NCBI GenBank assembly: GCA_013215145.1
Contig: JABSRP010000034.1
Location: 29,668 to 93,667 of the forward strand
DNA from: Pseudobacteriovorax sp.
GTDB taxonomy: Bacteria; Bdellovibrionota_B; Oligoflexia; Oligoflexales; Oligoflexaceae
Reading direction: 5' to 3'
Length of the DNA: 64,000 bases
Shown: in pieces, positions 1 to 9,146 of the stretch
How the letters are laid out: every line of letters begins with the position of its first letter
Numbering within the stretch: the first letter of the stretch is position 1
Position numbers and translations under genes: made by a program
Notes under the pieces: model-generated
Database searches by the model: none
The model's input: only the letters and a program-made list of their open reading frames with translations
Told to the model about the DNA's origin: nothing

Positions 1-69
1 GCCAGGCTTTTTGCTTGTATTCAATCGATTGAGTTTGGCGAGAACCCTATGTTCCATTGAAATACTCAT
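1..69 (-). CDS. N-terminal fragment of an unknown protein (runs off the window)
   Basis: Only the first 23 codons are visible, starting at the ATG whose complement is 67-69. The readable peptide begins MSISMEHRVLAKLNRL. A perfect Shine-Dalgarno (AGGAGGT on the minus strand, complement of 80-86) lies inside the end of the preceding reductase-kinase gene, and the start is 1 nt past that gene's stop. The gene is therefore probably the fourth member of the oxoamine synthase/kinase/HMGR operon. No function can be read from this fragment. The start is well supported by the ribosome binding site. Confidence 0.6.
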   Translation of the reverse strand, partial: MSISMEHRVLAKLNRLNTSKKPG

Positions 70-70
70 T

Positions 71-2473
71 TTACAAGTCACCTCCTGCTTTGTTCTCCCA
101 TTGAATCAAAGTCTTTAGGTTTTTAACAACAGAGGGAAGAAATTCGTACTCTTGCGCCTGATGCCCCATTAGATATAATGGCAATCGGCTGACAGCATAC
201 TCATGCAAACAAGCAATATAGGCTTTCCGATAGGAAACAGGGTTCAGTTTAGCATCAGCATCAGCTTCTAAAGTTTCGTAGTGAACCATTAGTAGATTCT
301 CAATATCGTTACGGTCCATGTCATCGTTAAGAGTAAATATCAGCATTTCAACTACATCGCGGAGAGGATGATCTACGGTGGCAAGTTCCCAGTCATACAC
401 ACAAAGTTGATTCGTTTGTGGGTGAAAACAGCTGTTTCTCGGACTAAAATCATTATGTATGAGGCTAAGGTGTTCGCTACCAAAATTATAGGAAGTCTTT
501 TCGGAAGTATCAGCAATCCTTTCGAAAAATATAGACATATCTTGATCGAACCATCCGTCAAATGAGAGATGAGACATACGGAAGACAGCCTTTAACCAAT
601 CACTTCGATTCCGTCTATCTTTCTGAGTAAGTTTTGGCTTTTGTAGTATATGCGGTAAAGATTCGGTCTTTCCTCTAAAATCCGCATGAAACTTGGCGAT
701 AGCACCAATGGCACTCTTTATTCTAGAGATGGTCCATTCAGATTTATCATTAGTTTTGTTAAATGCACTGTAGGTACTTAGATCGTCCATCATCAGCAGA
801 GAAATTTCCTTATCTTTGTCAAAGTGTATAGCATGTACCATAGGTCTAAGCTGGGACAGCATTCTACTTTTAAGTCGATAAACCTCGACTTCTTTTGCAT
901 CCGTTTGATCAAATCCTAATAAGGATGTCACTTGGGAGAACTTTTGTGAGACATCTTCACCACAAATAGCTGCAATCTTGCTCATCATTAGCATCACTTC
1001 CTCAGCTTTAGGTTTGCTTTTAATCACCATTTGTGTCTCGACTGTCTTTGTTCCATCTCGATACTTCAGATAAAGCGGCAACAAACCGATAAACTTTCTC
1101 TGATTTTCCTTAGCAGTTTGCTCAGTTAAGATAGAATGACCTAACAGATCATGTTGTATTTGCACATCCATTACTTCAATGGGTCGGCCTTTATATTGCG
1201 ACAATTGCTTGGAGAAGTAATCTTTTGTCAGACGACTCTTACTAAGATAGTCAACAGGCCTATTCCGACCTAAACGATCATGTGCAGCCGCAAAGGTATC
1301 GTTAGCAATGGCTGATAGTGTAGAAAGATCCAAAGCAAGAGCATAACTGACGATAATTTCGGCAAGTTTCTTAGCGCTATCAACTCCCTCACATCCCATA
1401 AGCTTTAGGGCTTCTTTTTGTGCTGGCAGACCAGTTCCTCCTCCCACGGTACCAACGATGAGACTTGGCATCATCATTGAGGCATGAATGCCCCCTACAC
1501 CTTCACGTAAGTCAAATTGCGCTAAACTAGACTCATGAACGCAAGCAACATCTTGACCTGCTGCGATAAACATGGCTGCAACAACATTCGCAACATTTAT
1601 GTTGAATCCGATCATACCCGCACAATTTGCACCTGATTGCCCGTGACGATAGGCATCGAGGAGTTTTGCCGAGCTAACCTTAAGTACTGAATTTAGGATA
1701 TCTTGTGGAATAAAAGCTTCCGCAGCAACCTGAGTACCGCGCCCTTCAACAAACGAACGGGATGTGACTTTTTTATCACCTGATAGATTACCCTCAAGTG
1801 AGAATCCTTCTAGCTTGATGGTTTGAGAGTCAGCAAGTACTGTTTCGATCCATTTGCAAATCTTCCATGTACAGACTGTAGACATGTTTTGTCCTGCGGC
1901 TTTTCCTGTTGTGTAGATGAAGGCGACGTGAACACTTCGGCCTAGGATATTCGTCGAAATTTCTTTGAGGCGCGCATGCCTTGAAACCGAGCGAATCAGT
2001 GTTTCGCAAACACTCTTTTGATCTACAATCCATTCGGCAAATCTCTTTGCTTCATTTAAGTCTAATAAAGTAAAGTATGGTGCCCGAATCATTCTTTGCT
2101 TAACAAAATGAGCCTTAACACCACCAGATTTTGTCAATGCTGTTGCCCCGCGAGCAACTGAGGCAATCAAAGCTCATTCTGTAGTGGCAAAAGGCGCAAA
2201 AATAGTATCGTTCCAGAATGAGCCCTCAATCTTCAACGGTCCCGCTAAACCAACAGGAACTTCCAAAGATCCAATTTGGTTTTCTATATTTCCAGATAAC
2301 GATTTTGATTCTAGCGACATTTGTGCAATTGACGAGATGGTTGTGCTCAAATCATTTTCGACGAATGCTATACGCTGTTGCCTGGCAGTTTCTGAAGATT
2401 GACCTCTTCCGGGCACTACGAGCTTGCCCACGATTTTTTCCTTGATTTTTAATTTATGCATAGCAAACCTCAT
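71..2473 (-). pseudogene. HMG-CoA reductase (class I) fused to APH/choline-kinase-like domain, interrupted by in-frame TGA
   Basis: Residues 1-99 and the 700 codons after the stop are in the same frame, separated only by TGA (complement of 2174-2176). The N part ends in PFATTE and the C part resumes ALIASVARG. Class I HMG-CoA reductases have ATTEG-LVAS here, so TGA replaces a Gly codon (GGA to TGA would do it) directly after the catalytic Glu. The other catalytic residues are visible: Lys in GDKK, Asp in AAGQDVAC, His in AAHDRLGRNRP, and TVGGGTGLP. From about residue 430 onward lies a kinase-fold domain with the Brenner-type motif HNDFSPRN and metal-binding YDWE, as in aminoglycoside phosphotransferases and choline kinases. 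HMGR makes mevalonate from HMG-CoA; the fused kinase might phosphorylate that or a related alcohol (inference). The start overlaps the upstream kinase gene; ATG at 2461 is an alternative. Either a recent nonsense allele, readthrough or a sequence error. Confidence 0.85.
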
Positions 2474-3251
2474 ATTTTTTGATTAATTCATTAATTTGAG
2501 CTCCAGTAGTCTCTACATTCCGTGATGAGGTATCAATTGATTTATAGGGTATATTTAAACTCTCCAAAACAGCTATCTTAATACCTTGGACTTTCATAAG
2601 TTCATGCTCACATTCATGCACCTCTAAACGCTGTCGACTAGCAAACCTTTGTTTCACAGTTTCAGCATTTGCCACAGTTAAAAACACTAAAGGTTTCTCG
2701 GTATATTGATAGATAGAAGAAAGATCCTTATAGCTTTGTTGGATTGTCGACGACCCTATACTTTTCAGGAAGGCAATGAGTTCTCTACCCTTTGCCTTCT
2801 GGGTACCAAATAATCCTGCAATCTGTTTATTTAACCAGAATGCTTCCTCTGAACTTAATACCTTGGTTAATGCAGACAAATCATCACAGCTAAGTTGTTT
2901 TCCATAGGTACCCCTTACGTAAGCAATGGTATCGATAACGGGGTGGCGTTCTTGAAGGATACCGAAGGATTCGCCTTTTTTTACTTGCCTTTTAAGCCTA
3001 GTAAGTCTTCGTTGATAAACAGACAATGATAAGAATAGTCCTATGGCTTTCATAGTATAGTTGCGACTGGTATCAGCATACTCATTGATCTTGCTGCAGA
3101 CACTGAGTAAATAAAGGTCTCGGTCATTGGGTTCGATGTTATATTTAGGAGCATTAAAAACGCAGGAAAAGCTTCCCAAATTAACGAGATAATCACCCAA
3201 AGCCGTCTTACCTGTTCCATCGACACCAGTTAAACAATAACTACGGTTCAT
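2454..3251 (-). CDS. Thymidylate-kinase-like P-loop kinase
   Basis: 265 residues. The Walker A motif GVDGTGKT is at residues 9-16, as in the thymidylate kinase/deoxynucleoside kinase superfamily, and a lid-like basic stretch (SRQRLEVHE) lies near residue 210. It is longer and more divergent than housekeeping Tmk (about 210 residues), so a role as ordinary dTMP kinase is unlikely; a small-molecule kinase is the safer call. The start overlaps the stop of the oxoamine synthase gene by 4 nt and the end overlaps the HMGR-kinase start, so the three are translationally coupled. The substrate cannot be deduced from sequence. Confidence 0.75.
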   Translation of the reverse strand: MNRSYCLTGVDGTGKTALGDYLVNLGSFSCVFNAPKYNIEPNDRDLYLLSVCSKINEYADTSRNYTMKAIGLFLSLSVYQRRLTRLKRQVKKGESFGILQERHPVIDTIAYVRGTYGKQLSCDDLSALTKVLSSEEAFWLNKQIAGLFGTQKAKGRELIAFLKSIGSSTIQQSYKDLSSIYQYTEKPLVFLTVANAETVKQRFASRQRLEVHECEHELMKVQGIKIAVLESLNIPYKSIDTSSRNVETTGAQINELIKKYEVCYA

Positions 3252-4570
3252 GCGATAATCCCCCGTCTTTTTCCAATAGTACAGAGTATTCCCGCCGCCT
3301 CATCCAATTGACGCCGACTATGACTTGCCATTACGCTAAGACGGATACGTTGCTGATCTTTCGATACAGCGGGATATTCAATGGCATTAACAAATAAACC
3401 ATGATCAGCAAGATCACGATTATAGGCGCGAATATCATGCTGTTCATGAATGAGAATAGGAATGATGGCAGTTTCTGAACGAGCTTGAAACCCAACATTC
3501 TTAAGTTTTTGACTAAGATACTTGGCATTATCTCTTAAAGTGGTTACTCGATGCCCCTCACTCTCGAGTAACTGGAGACCTTGATAGATTCCAGCAGCCG
3601 TTGGGGCGGGCATATGAGCCGAAAACATATAGGGACGCGCAAAGAATCTTAAATAATCGATAACCTTACGATTACCAGACAAAAAACCACCATTTAGGCC
3701 AAAAGACTTGCTAAACGTCCCCATAGAAATATCGATTCTTTCCGAAACTCCAAAGGCAGAGGCGGTACCAGCCCCATTCACACCTATGACCCCAGCTCCA
3801 TGAGCATCATCTAGGACGGTAAAGGCCCCATATTTTTTTGCTAAGTCAGTTATCTGAACAATCGGAGCGACGTCGCCGTCCATAGAATAGACACCCTCGA
3901 AGGTTAGAAAAATCCGCCCTCCTTTTTCAACCAGAGTTTGTGCCAACTGAAGTTTTGCTTCGTAGTCTTTAAGACAGTTGTGTTTTAATCTAACAGCATG
4001 AATGCTTCCCTTAGATGATGCGAGAGCTAATCCATCGAAAAAACTTGCATGAGACAACTCATCATACAGAACAACATCACCCGGTCGTACAAGCCCTTGT
4101 GCCCAAGCGAGATTTGCTTGGTACCCACTGGAAAAAAGCATGGCATCTTCATGCTTTTTCCATGCAGCCAGTGCTTCTTCAAGATTTTTGTGAATCTGAG
4201 TCATCCCATTGAGAAGTGGAGGGCCTGCAACGCCAGCGCCCATCTGATTCATAGACCGAATCATGGCGTCTTTGATACTTTGATGATTGGCAAGGCCTAA
4301 ATAATTGTTCGAGCCAAACATCAACATATTTTTCATATTTCCAGAATCAGATTTAATTTTAACTGTCGTGTCCATAGGGCTGGCAATCGTTCTCATATAA
4401 GAAGCTGCACCGTTATTCGTTAAAACATGATGGAACTCCTGAAATCCGTCGACCCTGTCTGCGATAGACAGCCCCATTCCGAAGTAGTCCGATAGAACAA
4501 AGTTCTCCCCATTGCCGGTTTCCAGATTTATGTCTTTGTGTTTAGGCTCGTGTTTCACTGTGATCTCCAA
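3248..4570 (-). CDS. Alpha-oxoamine synthase (PLP-dependent, AONS/KBL/SPT family)
   Basis: 440 residues with the full oxoamine synthase signature: FGSNNYLGL near residue 86, a PLP-ring-stacking His region (DELSHASFFDG), the PLP-binding Asp in LDDAHGAG near residue 255, and the Schiff-base Lys in GTFSKSFG near residue 287. These enzymes condense an amino acid with an acyl-CoA or acyl-ACP and lose CO2. The ~55-residue N-terminal extension before the fold and the DTTV and MLMFGSNNYLGL segments resemble serine-palmitoyltransferase-like members more than biotin BioF, and no biotin genes are nearby. LqsA/CqsA-type autoinducer synthases are another possible relative. First gene of the minus-strand operon with a kinase and an HMGR-kinase fusion, so it probably supplies a skeleton to a specialised lipid or signal pathway (inference). 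Confidence 0.85.
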   Translation of the reverse strand: MEITVKHEPKHKDINLETGNGENFVLSDYFGMGLSIADRVDGFQEFHHVLTNNGAASYMRTIASPMDTTVKIKSDSGNMKNMLMFGSNNYLGLANHQSIKDAMIRSMNQMGAGVAGPPLLNGMTQIHKNLEEALAAWKKHEDAMLFSSGYQANLAWAQGLVRPGDVVLYDELSHASFFDGLALASSKGSIHAVRLKHNCLKDYEAKLQLAQTLVEKGGRIFLTFEGVYSMDGDVAPIVQITDLAKKYGAFTVLDDAHGAGVIGVNGAGTASAFGVSERIDISMGTFSKSFGLNGGFLSGNRKVIDYLRFFARPYMFSAHMPAPTAAGIYQGLQLLESEGHRVTTLRDNAKYLSQKLKNVGFQARSETAIIPILIHEQHDIRAYNRDLADHGLFVNAIEYPAVSKDQQRIRLSVMASHSRRQLDEAAGILCTIGKRRGIIA

Positions 4571-4794
4571 TGTGTATTTATGGCGCTTAATGTTTTCGAT
4601 GGTAACTTATGTGCATACTTTGTGACATATCAAGCCAAAAAGCTGTAGATTGTTGCTAACAGGCGTATATACAGTTACTTACGATTATTAGTTTGATTAA
4701 ATATGACGAATATTTGTTCAAGTTTTTTGAACTTTTGATGGTTTTTCTGAAATTATTGTGTACTTTTTTGAGCACTGCCAAAGGCTTATACAGG
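4571..4794. other. AT-rich gap upstream of the oxoamine synthase operon
   Basis: About 220 bases without a credible ORF. It should contain the promoter of the minus-strand operon starting at 4570. No confident -35/-10 pair, riboswitch or terminator was recognised. Confidence 0.4.
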
Positions 4795-4816
4795 AACTGG
4801 CCTAATCAGCTGCTGC
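4795..4816 (+). repeat. Candidate left inverted repeat of the IS
   Basis: Begins AACTGGCCTAATC and matches the reverse complement of 5777-5798 at 17 of 22 positions. Found by eye; chance similarity is not excluded. Confidence 0.4.
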
Positions 4817-4880
4817 TTTTATAAGAAGTCTTTCGCAATCCATTTGAAAATTACGGACACTTCCATTTTCCGTTTGTTGA

Positions 4881-5786
4881 ATGGGGGAATCGGTTTTGAA
4901 AAAGCAGCAGTGTTATTTTTGCAAATCTAATAAGACTAAGAAGAATGGCAGTTACCGCAGACCATCTGATAATCGAAAATTTGCGAGATTTTTTTGCAAA
5001 TGCTGTCATAGATCATTTTCTGAACAAGCTTTTAAACCTGACTATCGGCTCAAGAAAAGAAGTAAAAACGAGATTGTTTTTCGCCTCCTAGCAGGTGGGA
5101 TGGCCCAAAGAGAAATTGCTCGGACCATCGGTATGAGCCGAACCAGTATCGCTCGCCGTGTAGTACTATATGGTACCTACGCTCATACTAAGCTTTGTGA
5201 GTATCGCCAATCAATGACAAAAACATCTCTTGTCTTGTTCGATGAAATGGAAAGCTTTCAACACACTAAGTGTAAACCACTTACTATGCCAATAGCTGTG
5301 GAAGAATCTACACGAAAAATCCTAAGTATCTCAGTGGGACAAATTGCTGCAAAAGGACGGCTTGCAAAGATTTCGGTAAAAAAATACGGACCACGCATCT
5401 GCGAACGAAAAATATCATTAGTTAAAATGGACAATGAATTAAAGGAGTGTTGCTGCAAATCTCCTTCAATAAAAACAGACAAGTCTAACCACTATCCTCA
5501 AATCATAAAACAAACTTGGAAAGGTATGGCAACACACATAACATCCAAAGGTAAGAAAAGTGCTGTCACGGGGCAAGGAGAAATGAAGAAAGGTGGATTC
5601 GATGATCTATTTCTTTTAAACCATACGTTTGCGATGATTCGCGACAAGCTAAAATGCTTAACTAGACAAACTTGGTGCACGGTCAAAAAAGTGTCTAATC
5701 TAATTTATCTGTTGTACATCTACGCTCACTTCCATAATCAGAGGGTAGAAGGATGTGACAGACCAGTATTAGTTAAGCAACAGTAG
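4881..5786 (+). CDS. IS1-family-like transposase with N-terminal zinc ribbon
   Basis: 301 residues. The N-terminus has a zinc ribbon (CYFC at residues 11-14, paired with a downstream CKCC). A helix-turn-helix-like stretch (GMAQREIARTIGMSRTSIARR) spans about residues 73-93. The DEMESF motif at residues 121-126 corresponds to the DEMW region of the IS1 DDE nuclease. The frame is uninterrupted, unlike IS1 InsA/InsB, which needs a -1 frameshift. The C-terminal half, with several Lys/Cys-rich stretches, resembles IS1 InsB poorly, so the family call rests mainly on the N-terminal half. It sits between unrelated transcription units; no cargo gene is visible. Confidence 0.65.
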   Translation: MGESVLKKQQCYFCKSNKTKKNGSYRRPSDNRKFARFFCKCCHRSFSEQAFKPDYRLKKRSKNEIVFRLLAGGMAQREIARTIGMSRTSIARRVVLYGTYAHTKLCEYRQSMTKTSLVLFDEMESFQHTKCKPLTMPIAVEESTRKILSISVGQIAAKGRLAKISVKKYGPRICERKISLVKMDNELKECCCKSPSIKTDKSNHYPQIIKQTWKGMATHITSKGKKSAVTGQGEMKKGGFDDLFLLNHTFAMIRDKLKCLTRQTWCTVKKVSNLIYLLYIYAHFHNQRVEGCDRPVLVKQQ

Positions 5787-5798
5787 ATCAGACCAGTT
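5777..5798 (+). repeat. Candidate right inverted repeat of the IS
   Basis: Reverse complement begins AACTGGTCTGATC and pairs with 4795-4816. It overlaps the last codons and stop of the transposase. Tentative. Confidence 0.4.
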
Positions 5799-6064
5799 TG
5801 TAAGACCCCACAAAAAGAGTCTCAGCAAAAAATCTAGAAGAAATTAAAAGATGCCCACAAAATCAAGGCTCACAGCAGTTGAGGGGTCAAAAGCAAATTT
5901 CTTCGGTTAACAACTTTTAATGTCTAGATGCTTTCATCTAAAAAAAAGCTATGGTAGGACTTCCCCATTCAATTCTTTTATTCTTTCGTGTGTACGAAAA
6001 ATAAAAATCGTTACTCAGGTAAACGCGCATACTCTATTTTTGCGCAATAGACAAAGGAGTTCCT

Positions 6065-6775
6065 ATGTTAAAACTTGGCAAACATCTTTTACTTCACGGC
6101 TCATTAATCGCTGGCTTATTGGCTGCAGGCGCTCAGTCTTGCTCTGACGAGGAAATTGCTGTCGGTGCTGCAGTCATCGCGGTTGGTGCTGCGATTTCAG
6201 CTGGACACAATGGTGGGCATCATCATGGTCAAAAGTATTGTAGCTATAATGAAAGAGTATGCCGCACCTATACGGACTACTGGGGCGACCGTCGCAAAGA
6301 GTGTAAAATAGTTAAGAGACGACGACCTTGTGGCTCTCATGGGCACTACAGATCATTCCAACCGGAACTATCTAATGAAGTATCTGCTCTTGAAACTCTG
6401 GTAGAACTAAAAGACGTTCCCGTAACGGATTATCTCGACGTTGTAGATCTATCCAAGCGGTATTATCTCAGCCTTGGTGCTGCTGAAACATTTATAGACG
6501 CCATGGAAACAGCCCGTCAGGGAGATCTTTCCGCAATCAATGAACTAGGACTAAACGATGACGACATGCAGCGTATGACTCGTCTACTTGTTCCAGAAGA
6601 TGATAGTATTGACCGTCTTGCACAAAATCTCGATCAAGATCCTCTGCTAACAAAAGGGATGCTCTCTCAGATCGTCGTACATGGTCGCAATATGAAACGC
6701 GAAGCGTGTAAAGCAGAAGAAGATAACCGATTCAGCAACAAAAGAATCCGTGACCACTTCTGCATCAATCAATAA
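6065..6775 (+). CDS. Secreted or lipid-anchored protein of unknown function
   Basis: 236 residues, preceded by a strong ribosome binding site (AAAGGAG, 6 nt before ATG). An N-terminal hydrophobic signal (about residues 8-23) ends in AGAQSC, a poor but possible lipobox. A Gly/Ala segment and a His/Gly run (HNGGHHHG) follow, then a Cys-rich basic patch (CSYNERVC and KECKIVKRRRPC), then an acidic helical C-terminal domain. The His-rich stretch could bind metal (inference). No family recognised. It stands alone, convergent with the sensor kinase gene downstream. Confidence 0.7.
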   Translation: MLKLGKHLLLHGSLIAGLLAAGAQSCSDEEIAVGAAVIAVGAAISAGHNGGHHHGQKYCSYNERVCRTYTDYWGDRRKECKIVKRRRPCGSHGHYRSFQPELSNEVSALETLVELKDVPVTDYLDVVDLSKRYYLSLGAAETFIDAMETARQGDLSAINELGLNDDDMQRMTRLLVPEDDSIDRLAQNLDQDPLLTKGMLSQIVVHGRNMKREACKAEEDNRFSNKRIRDHFCINQ

Positions 6776-6798
6776 GATGTCATAGAAATAAGGATCTT

Positions 6799-9054
6799 CT
6801 ATGCCACTTGATGAATGATTTCATTGAGTGGCAGCGCAATTTCAAATTGAAATTCCAACCAATCTTTTTGCGAGTCGTTGGTTGGAATGATCGTAATCCT
6901 GCCATCTATACTTGACAGAGTTTTCTTAATAGCACCCATACCAACACCGCGCCCAGATATCTGCGACACCGATTCTGCTGTGCTCAAGCCGTTAGAGAAA
7001 ATTTGATTAGCCACATCTAAATTCGAAGCATCCGCAAAGTTGGGTCCTAGCTTTTCTTTGATTTTTTTGATATTGATGCCTCTACCATCATCCCAGATTT
7101 TCATAATGAGATACTCGTTCGATCGGTAGGCTTCAATCTGAATGGTTCCGGCAGCAGATTTTCCGTCTTTCAGCCTGATGGATTCTGTTTCGATACTATG
7201 AGATACATGGTTGTTTAACAAGTGAATCATGATATCTTCTAGCTTTTCTGAGATGAGACTATCGATCTTTATCGAATCGCTAGAAATCTTCAGCGTGGGA
7301 ACAGGTTTTTGCGCAGCATTGGCTATGGATATTAAACTCGATTTATACCTACCTAGAAAAGCCTTTAGATCGACTTGATTGTTCTCTTGAATCTGTTTGG
7401 CAAAAACTTGAGTGAAGGCATCATGATTGCTCTTCTGAAATTCAGATATGATATATTTCACTTGCTGTTGTTTAATACGATAGGTTTTATTCAACCATTC
7501 AATTTCCGTGTAGACGTCATTTCCTACGGTTGAGTGGAACGTACTCTTATAGTCGTTTACAGTAGATGCCAGTTCATTGAGAGGCCCTGACAAGATTTTT
7601 GAATTAGGGCACTCACTTTCTTTCTCAAGGCCCTTATAGTCTATGACTTCCTTTTCGGTGGTATGAATCTTCGAGGCTAGGCCAGCCAAGCCCAGAGTTC
7701 GAGCCGCGCCCTTAAGGGTATGAAGTACGATCACAATCTCTGTGCTTTCTTCCTCATTAAGGGGTTTTTCAAGGCTCTCGATGACTTCAGTGACCTGTGA
7801 GTCCGCCTTGTCTAGAAGCTGTATGACTTTATCGGTATTATTGGATGAAATGATTTCAAAAATCATGTCGACGCGGAACCGCTCCTGTTCGAGGGATTCT
7901 GCATTTTTCACCTCGTCCGTTATATCCAGCATGGTAACGAGAATACCTCCAACCAAGTCGTCTTCGATTTTTGGAGTCCAGGTCAGTTTTAGGGTTTTTT
8001 CGTTATGGGTCATCTCGGTAACAAGCTTGTCGCCGTTTGCGTAGAAATTAATGTCATCCTGTCCAAGAATTGCCAAGATAGACTGCCATACCTGGTCTTT
8101 TTTGTCGGTGTTAAAATTAGAATGGTCCAACAATACCTCTTTGATCGTCCGACCGTCGAGACTGCATGAATTGAGGATATCTTTGGTGTGTTCAGAGTAG
8201 TTCGGCTGTATCTTTCCTTCGCCATCAAGCGTTATAATTCCCTGTGGAATGCTGTTGAGTAAAAAAGATATCTCTGTCTCCCGTTTAATAGCCAGTGCTT
8301 CATTTCTCTCCGATTTCTTGGCATAGGTGTCCGAAACTAGTTTACAACAACTCGCAAGAAGGTAACTTCCAAGGAGTCCAAAAGCTTGCAAAAAACATCC
8401 AAAATTGATCTCGCCTTCATGGCGCCAGGCAAATAGAAATGGTAAGGAAGCGGCTAACACAGCGTTTGAGATACCAAGGGTAAATGTTTGAACAATGGTG
8501 AAGCCAACTAAGACCATGTAAAGCCAAATCTCTATATGAAACTCGGCTGCAGCCTTAGAGGAAAAACCAACTAGACCCACTGAGGCGATCGTGGCAAAAC
8601 CTAGCCCCCAGGCTAATTTTAGTTTTAGGTTTGAATCAATGCGTTTTTCTATCAAGGAAGAATAGATCGCAAGACCCCACATGACTGTGAATGAGATTAC
8701 GTAGTTAATGGCAAGGACGACGTCGCTTGTCAGATAAGCTAGTGTTCCGTAGAAGCCAAATCCGCAAATCGGAAAAATATACATGCATAAAAAAGCAAAT
8801 CGGAATAGACCGTCATTAAAATTTCCCGAGGACATAAAGTAAGCTGCGAAATACTCTTTCAGACTTCTACCTGGTTTTGATAGTCTAAGTTTTCGTAGAA
8901 AAAGGGTTAATAGAGCCAAAGGGAAAAATAAAACAAATTTCCCATTCTCGATATCTTTATCAATGTCCCTGACAATGAAGCCCACTAGGCAAACTCTCCC
9001 TTCCGATGTTAACGGCGTATCGGCTGTTAAATCTAAGATTTGAATAAAAAACAT
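6799..9054 (-). CDS. Membrane CheA-like histidine kinase (multi-TM, PAS, Hpt, HATPase)
   Basis: 751 residues. Around seven hydrophobic segments lie between residues 40 and 245. A PAS-like domain (starting LNSIPQGIITLDGEG, near 266) is followed by an Hpt domain with phospho-acceptor motif LHTLKGAARTLGL near 445, and a CheA-type HATPase with DDGRGIN and SGRGVGMGA near 660-705. There is no CheW/P5 domain and no receiver. The N-box reads HLLNNHVSHSIE where CheA has HLVRN-DHGIE; the Arg, Asp and Gly are changed, while its two paralogues in this window keep them better, so activity may be altered. Two CheY-like genes next door are plausible phosphate acceptors. The start ATG has only a weak ribosome binding site. 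Confidence 0.8.
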   Translation of the reverse strand: MFFIQILDLTADTPLTSEGRVCLVGFIVRDIDKDIENGKFVLFFPLALLTLFLRKLRLSKPGRSLKEYFAAYFMSSGNFNDGLFRFAFLCMYIFPICGFGFYGTLAYLTSDVVLAINYVISFTVMWGLAIYSSLIEKRIDSNLKLKLAWGLGFATIASVGLVGFSSKAAAEFHIEIWLYMVLVGFTIVQTFTLGISNAVLAASLPFLFAWRHEGEINFGCFLQAFGLLGSYLLASCCKLVSDTYAKKSERNEALAIKRETEISFLLNSIPQGIITLDGEGKIQPNYSEHTKDILNSCSLDGRTIKEVLLDHSNFNTDKKDQVWQSILAILGQDDINFYANGDKLVTEMTHNEKTLKLTWTPKIEDDLVGGILVTMLDITDEVKNAESLEQERFRVDMIFEIISSNNTDKVIQLLDKADSQVTEVIESLEKPLNEEESTEIVIVLHTLKGAARTLGLAGLASKIHTTEKEVIDYKGLEKESECPNSKILSGPLNELASTVNDYKSTFHSTVGNDVYTEIEWLNKTYRIKQQQVKYIISEFQKSNHDAFTQVFAKQIQENNQVDLKAFLGRYKSSLISIANAAQKPVPTLKISSDSIKIDSLISEKLEDIMIHLLNNHVSHSIETESIRLKDGKSAAGTIQIEAYRSNEYLIMKIWDDGRGINIKKIKEKLGPNFADASNLDVANQIFSNGLSTAESVSQISGRGVGMGAIKKTLSSIDGRITIIPTNDSQKDWLEFQFEIALPLNEIIHQVA
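6803..6832. other. 13-bp perfect hairpin at the 3' end of the sensor kinase gene
   Basis: GCCACTTGATGAA pairs with TTCATTGAGTGGC (two G-U pairs on one strand), loop TGAT. It lies in the last codons of the kinase gene and just after the convergent gene ending at 6775. Neither strand has a clear U-run, so it is not a classical terminator, but it may stop or protect either transcript. Confidence 0.5.
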
Positions 9055-9146
9055 TACAAATTATAAAAGATTCACCGCCAATAATTTTTTCCTATAGAAC
9101 CTGGAAAAAATACCGAAGACTATTTGAATTTTGAAAGGATTCCCAT

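Larger units (their letters stand above)
4795..5798 (+). mobile_element. IS1-like insertion sequence (candidate boundaries)
   Basis: A single intact transposase gene is flanked by an imperfect 22-bp inverted repeat: 4795-4816 against the reverse complement of 5777-5798, 17 of 22 positions matching and the outer six (AACTGG) identical. The right repeat overlaps the transposase stop codon. No target-site duplication is visible at these boundaries, so the exact ends are tentative. The element would be about 1.0 kb, somewhat longer than classical IS1. Confidence 0.45.

Noticed and set aside
2171..2179. Selenocysteine at the HMGR TGA
   Set aside because: The expected residue is Gly, not Cys or Ser, and no SECIS-like stem was seen just downstream; a nonsense change or error is simpler.
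5258..5482. Antisense open frame inside the transposase gene
   Set aside because: No ribosome binding site and no protein features; a shadow of the transposase.
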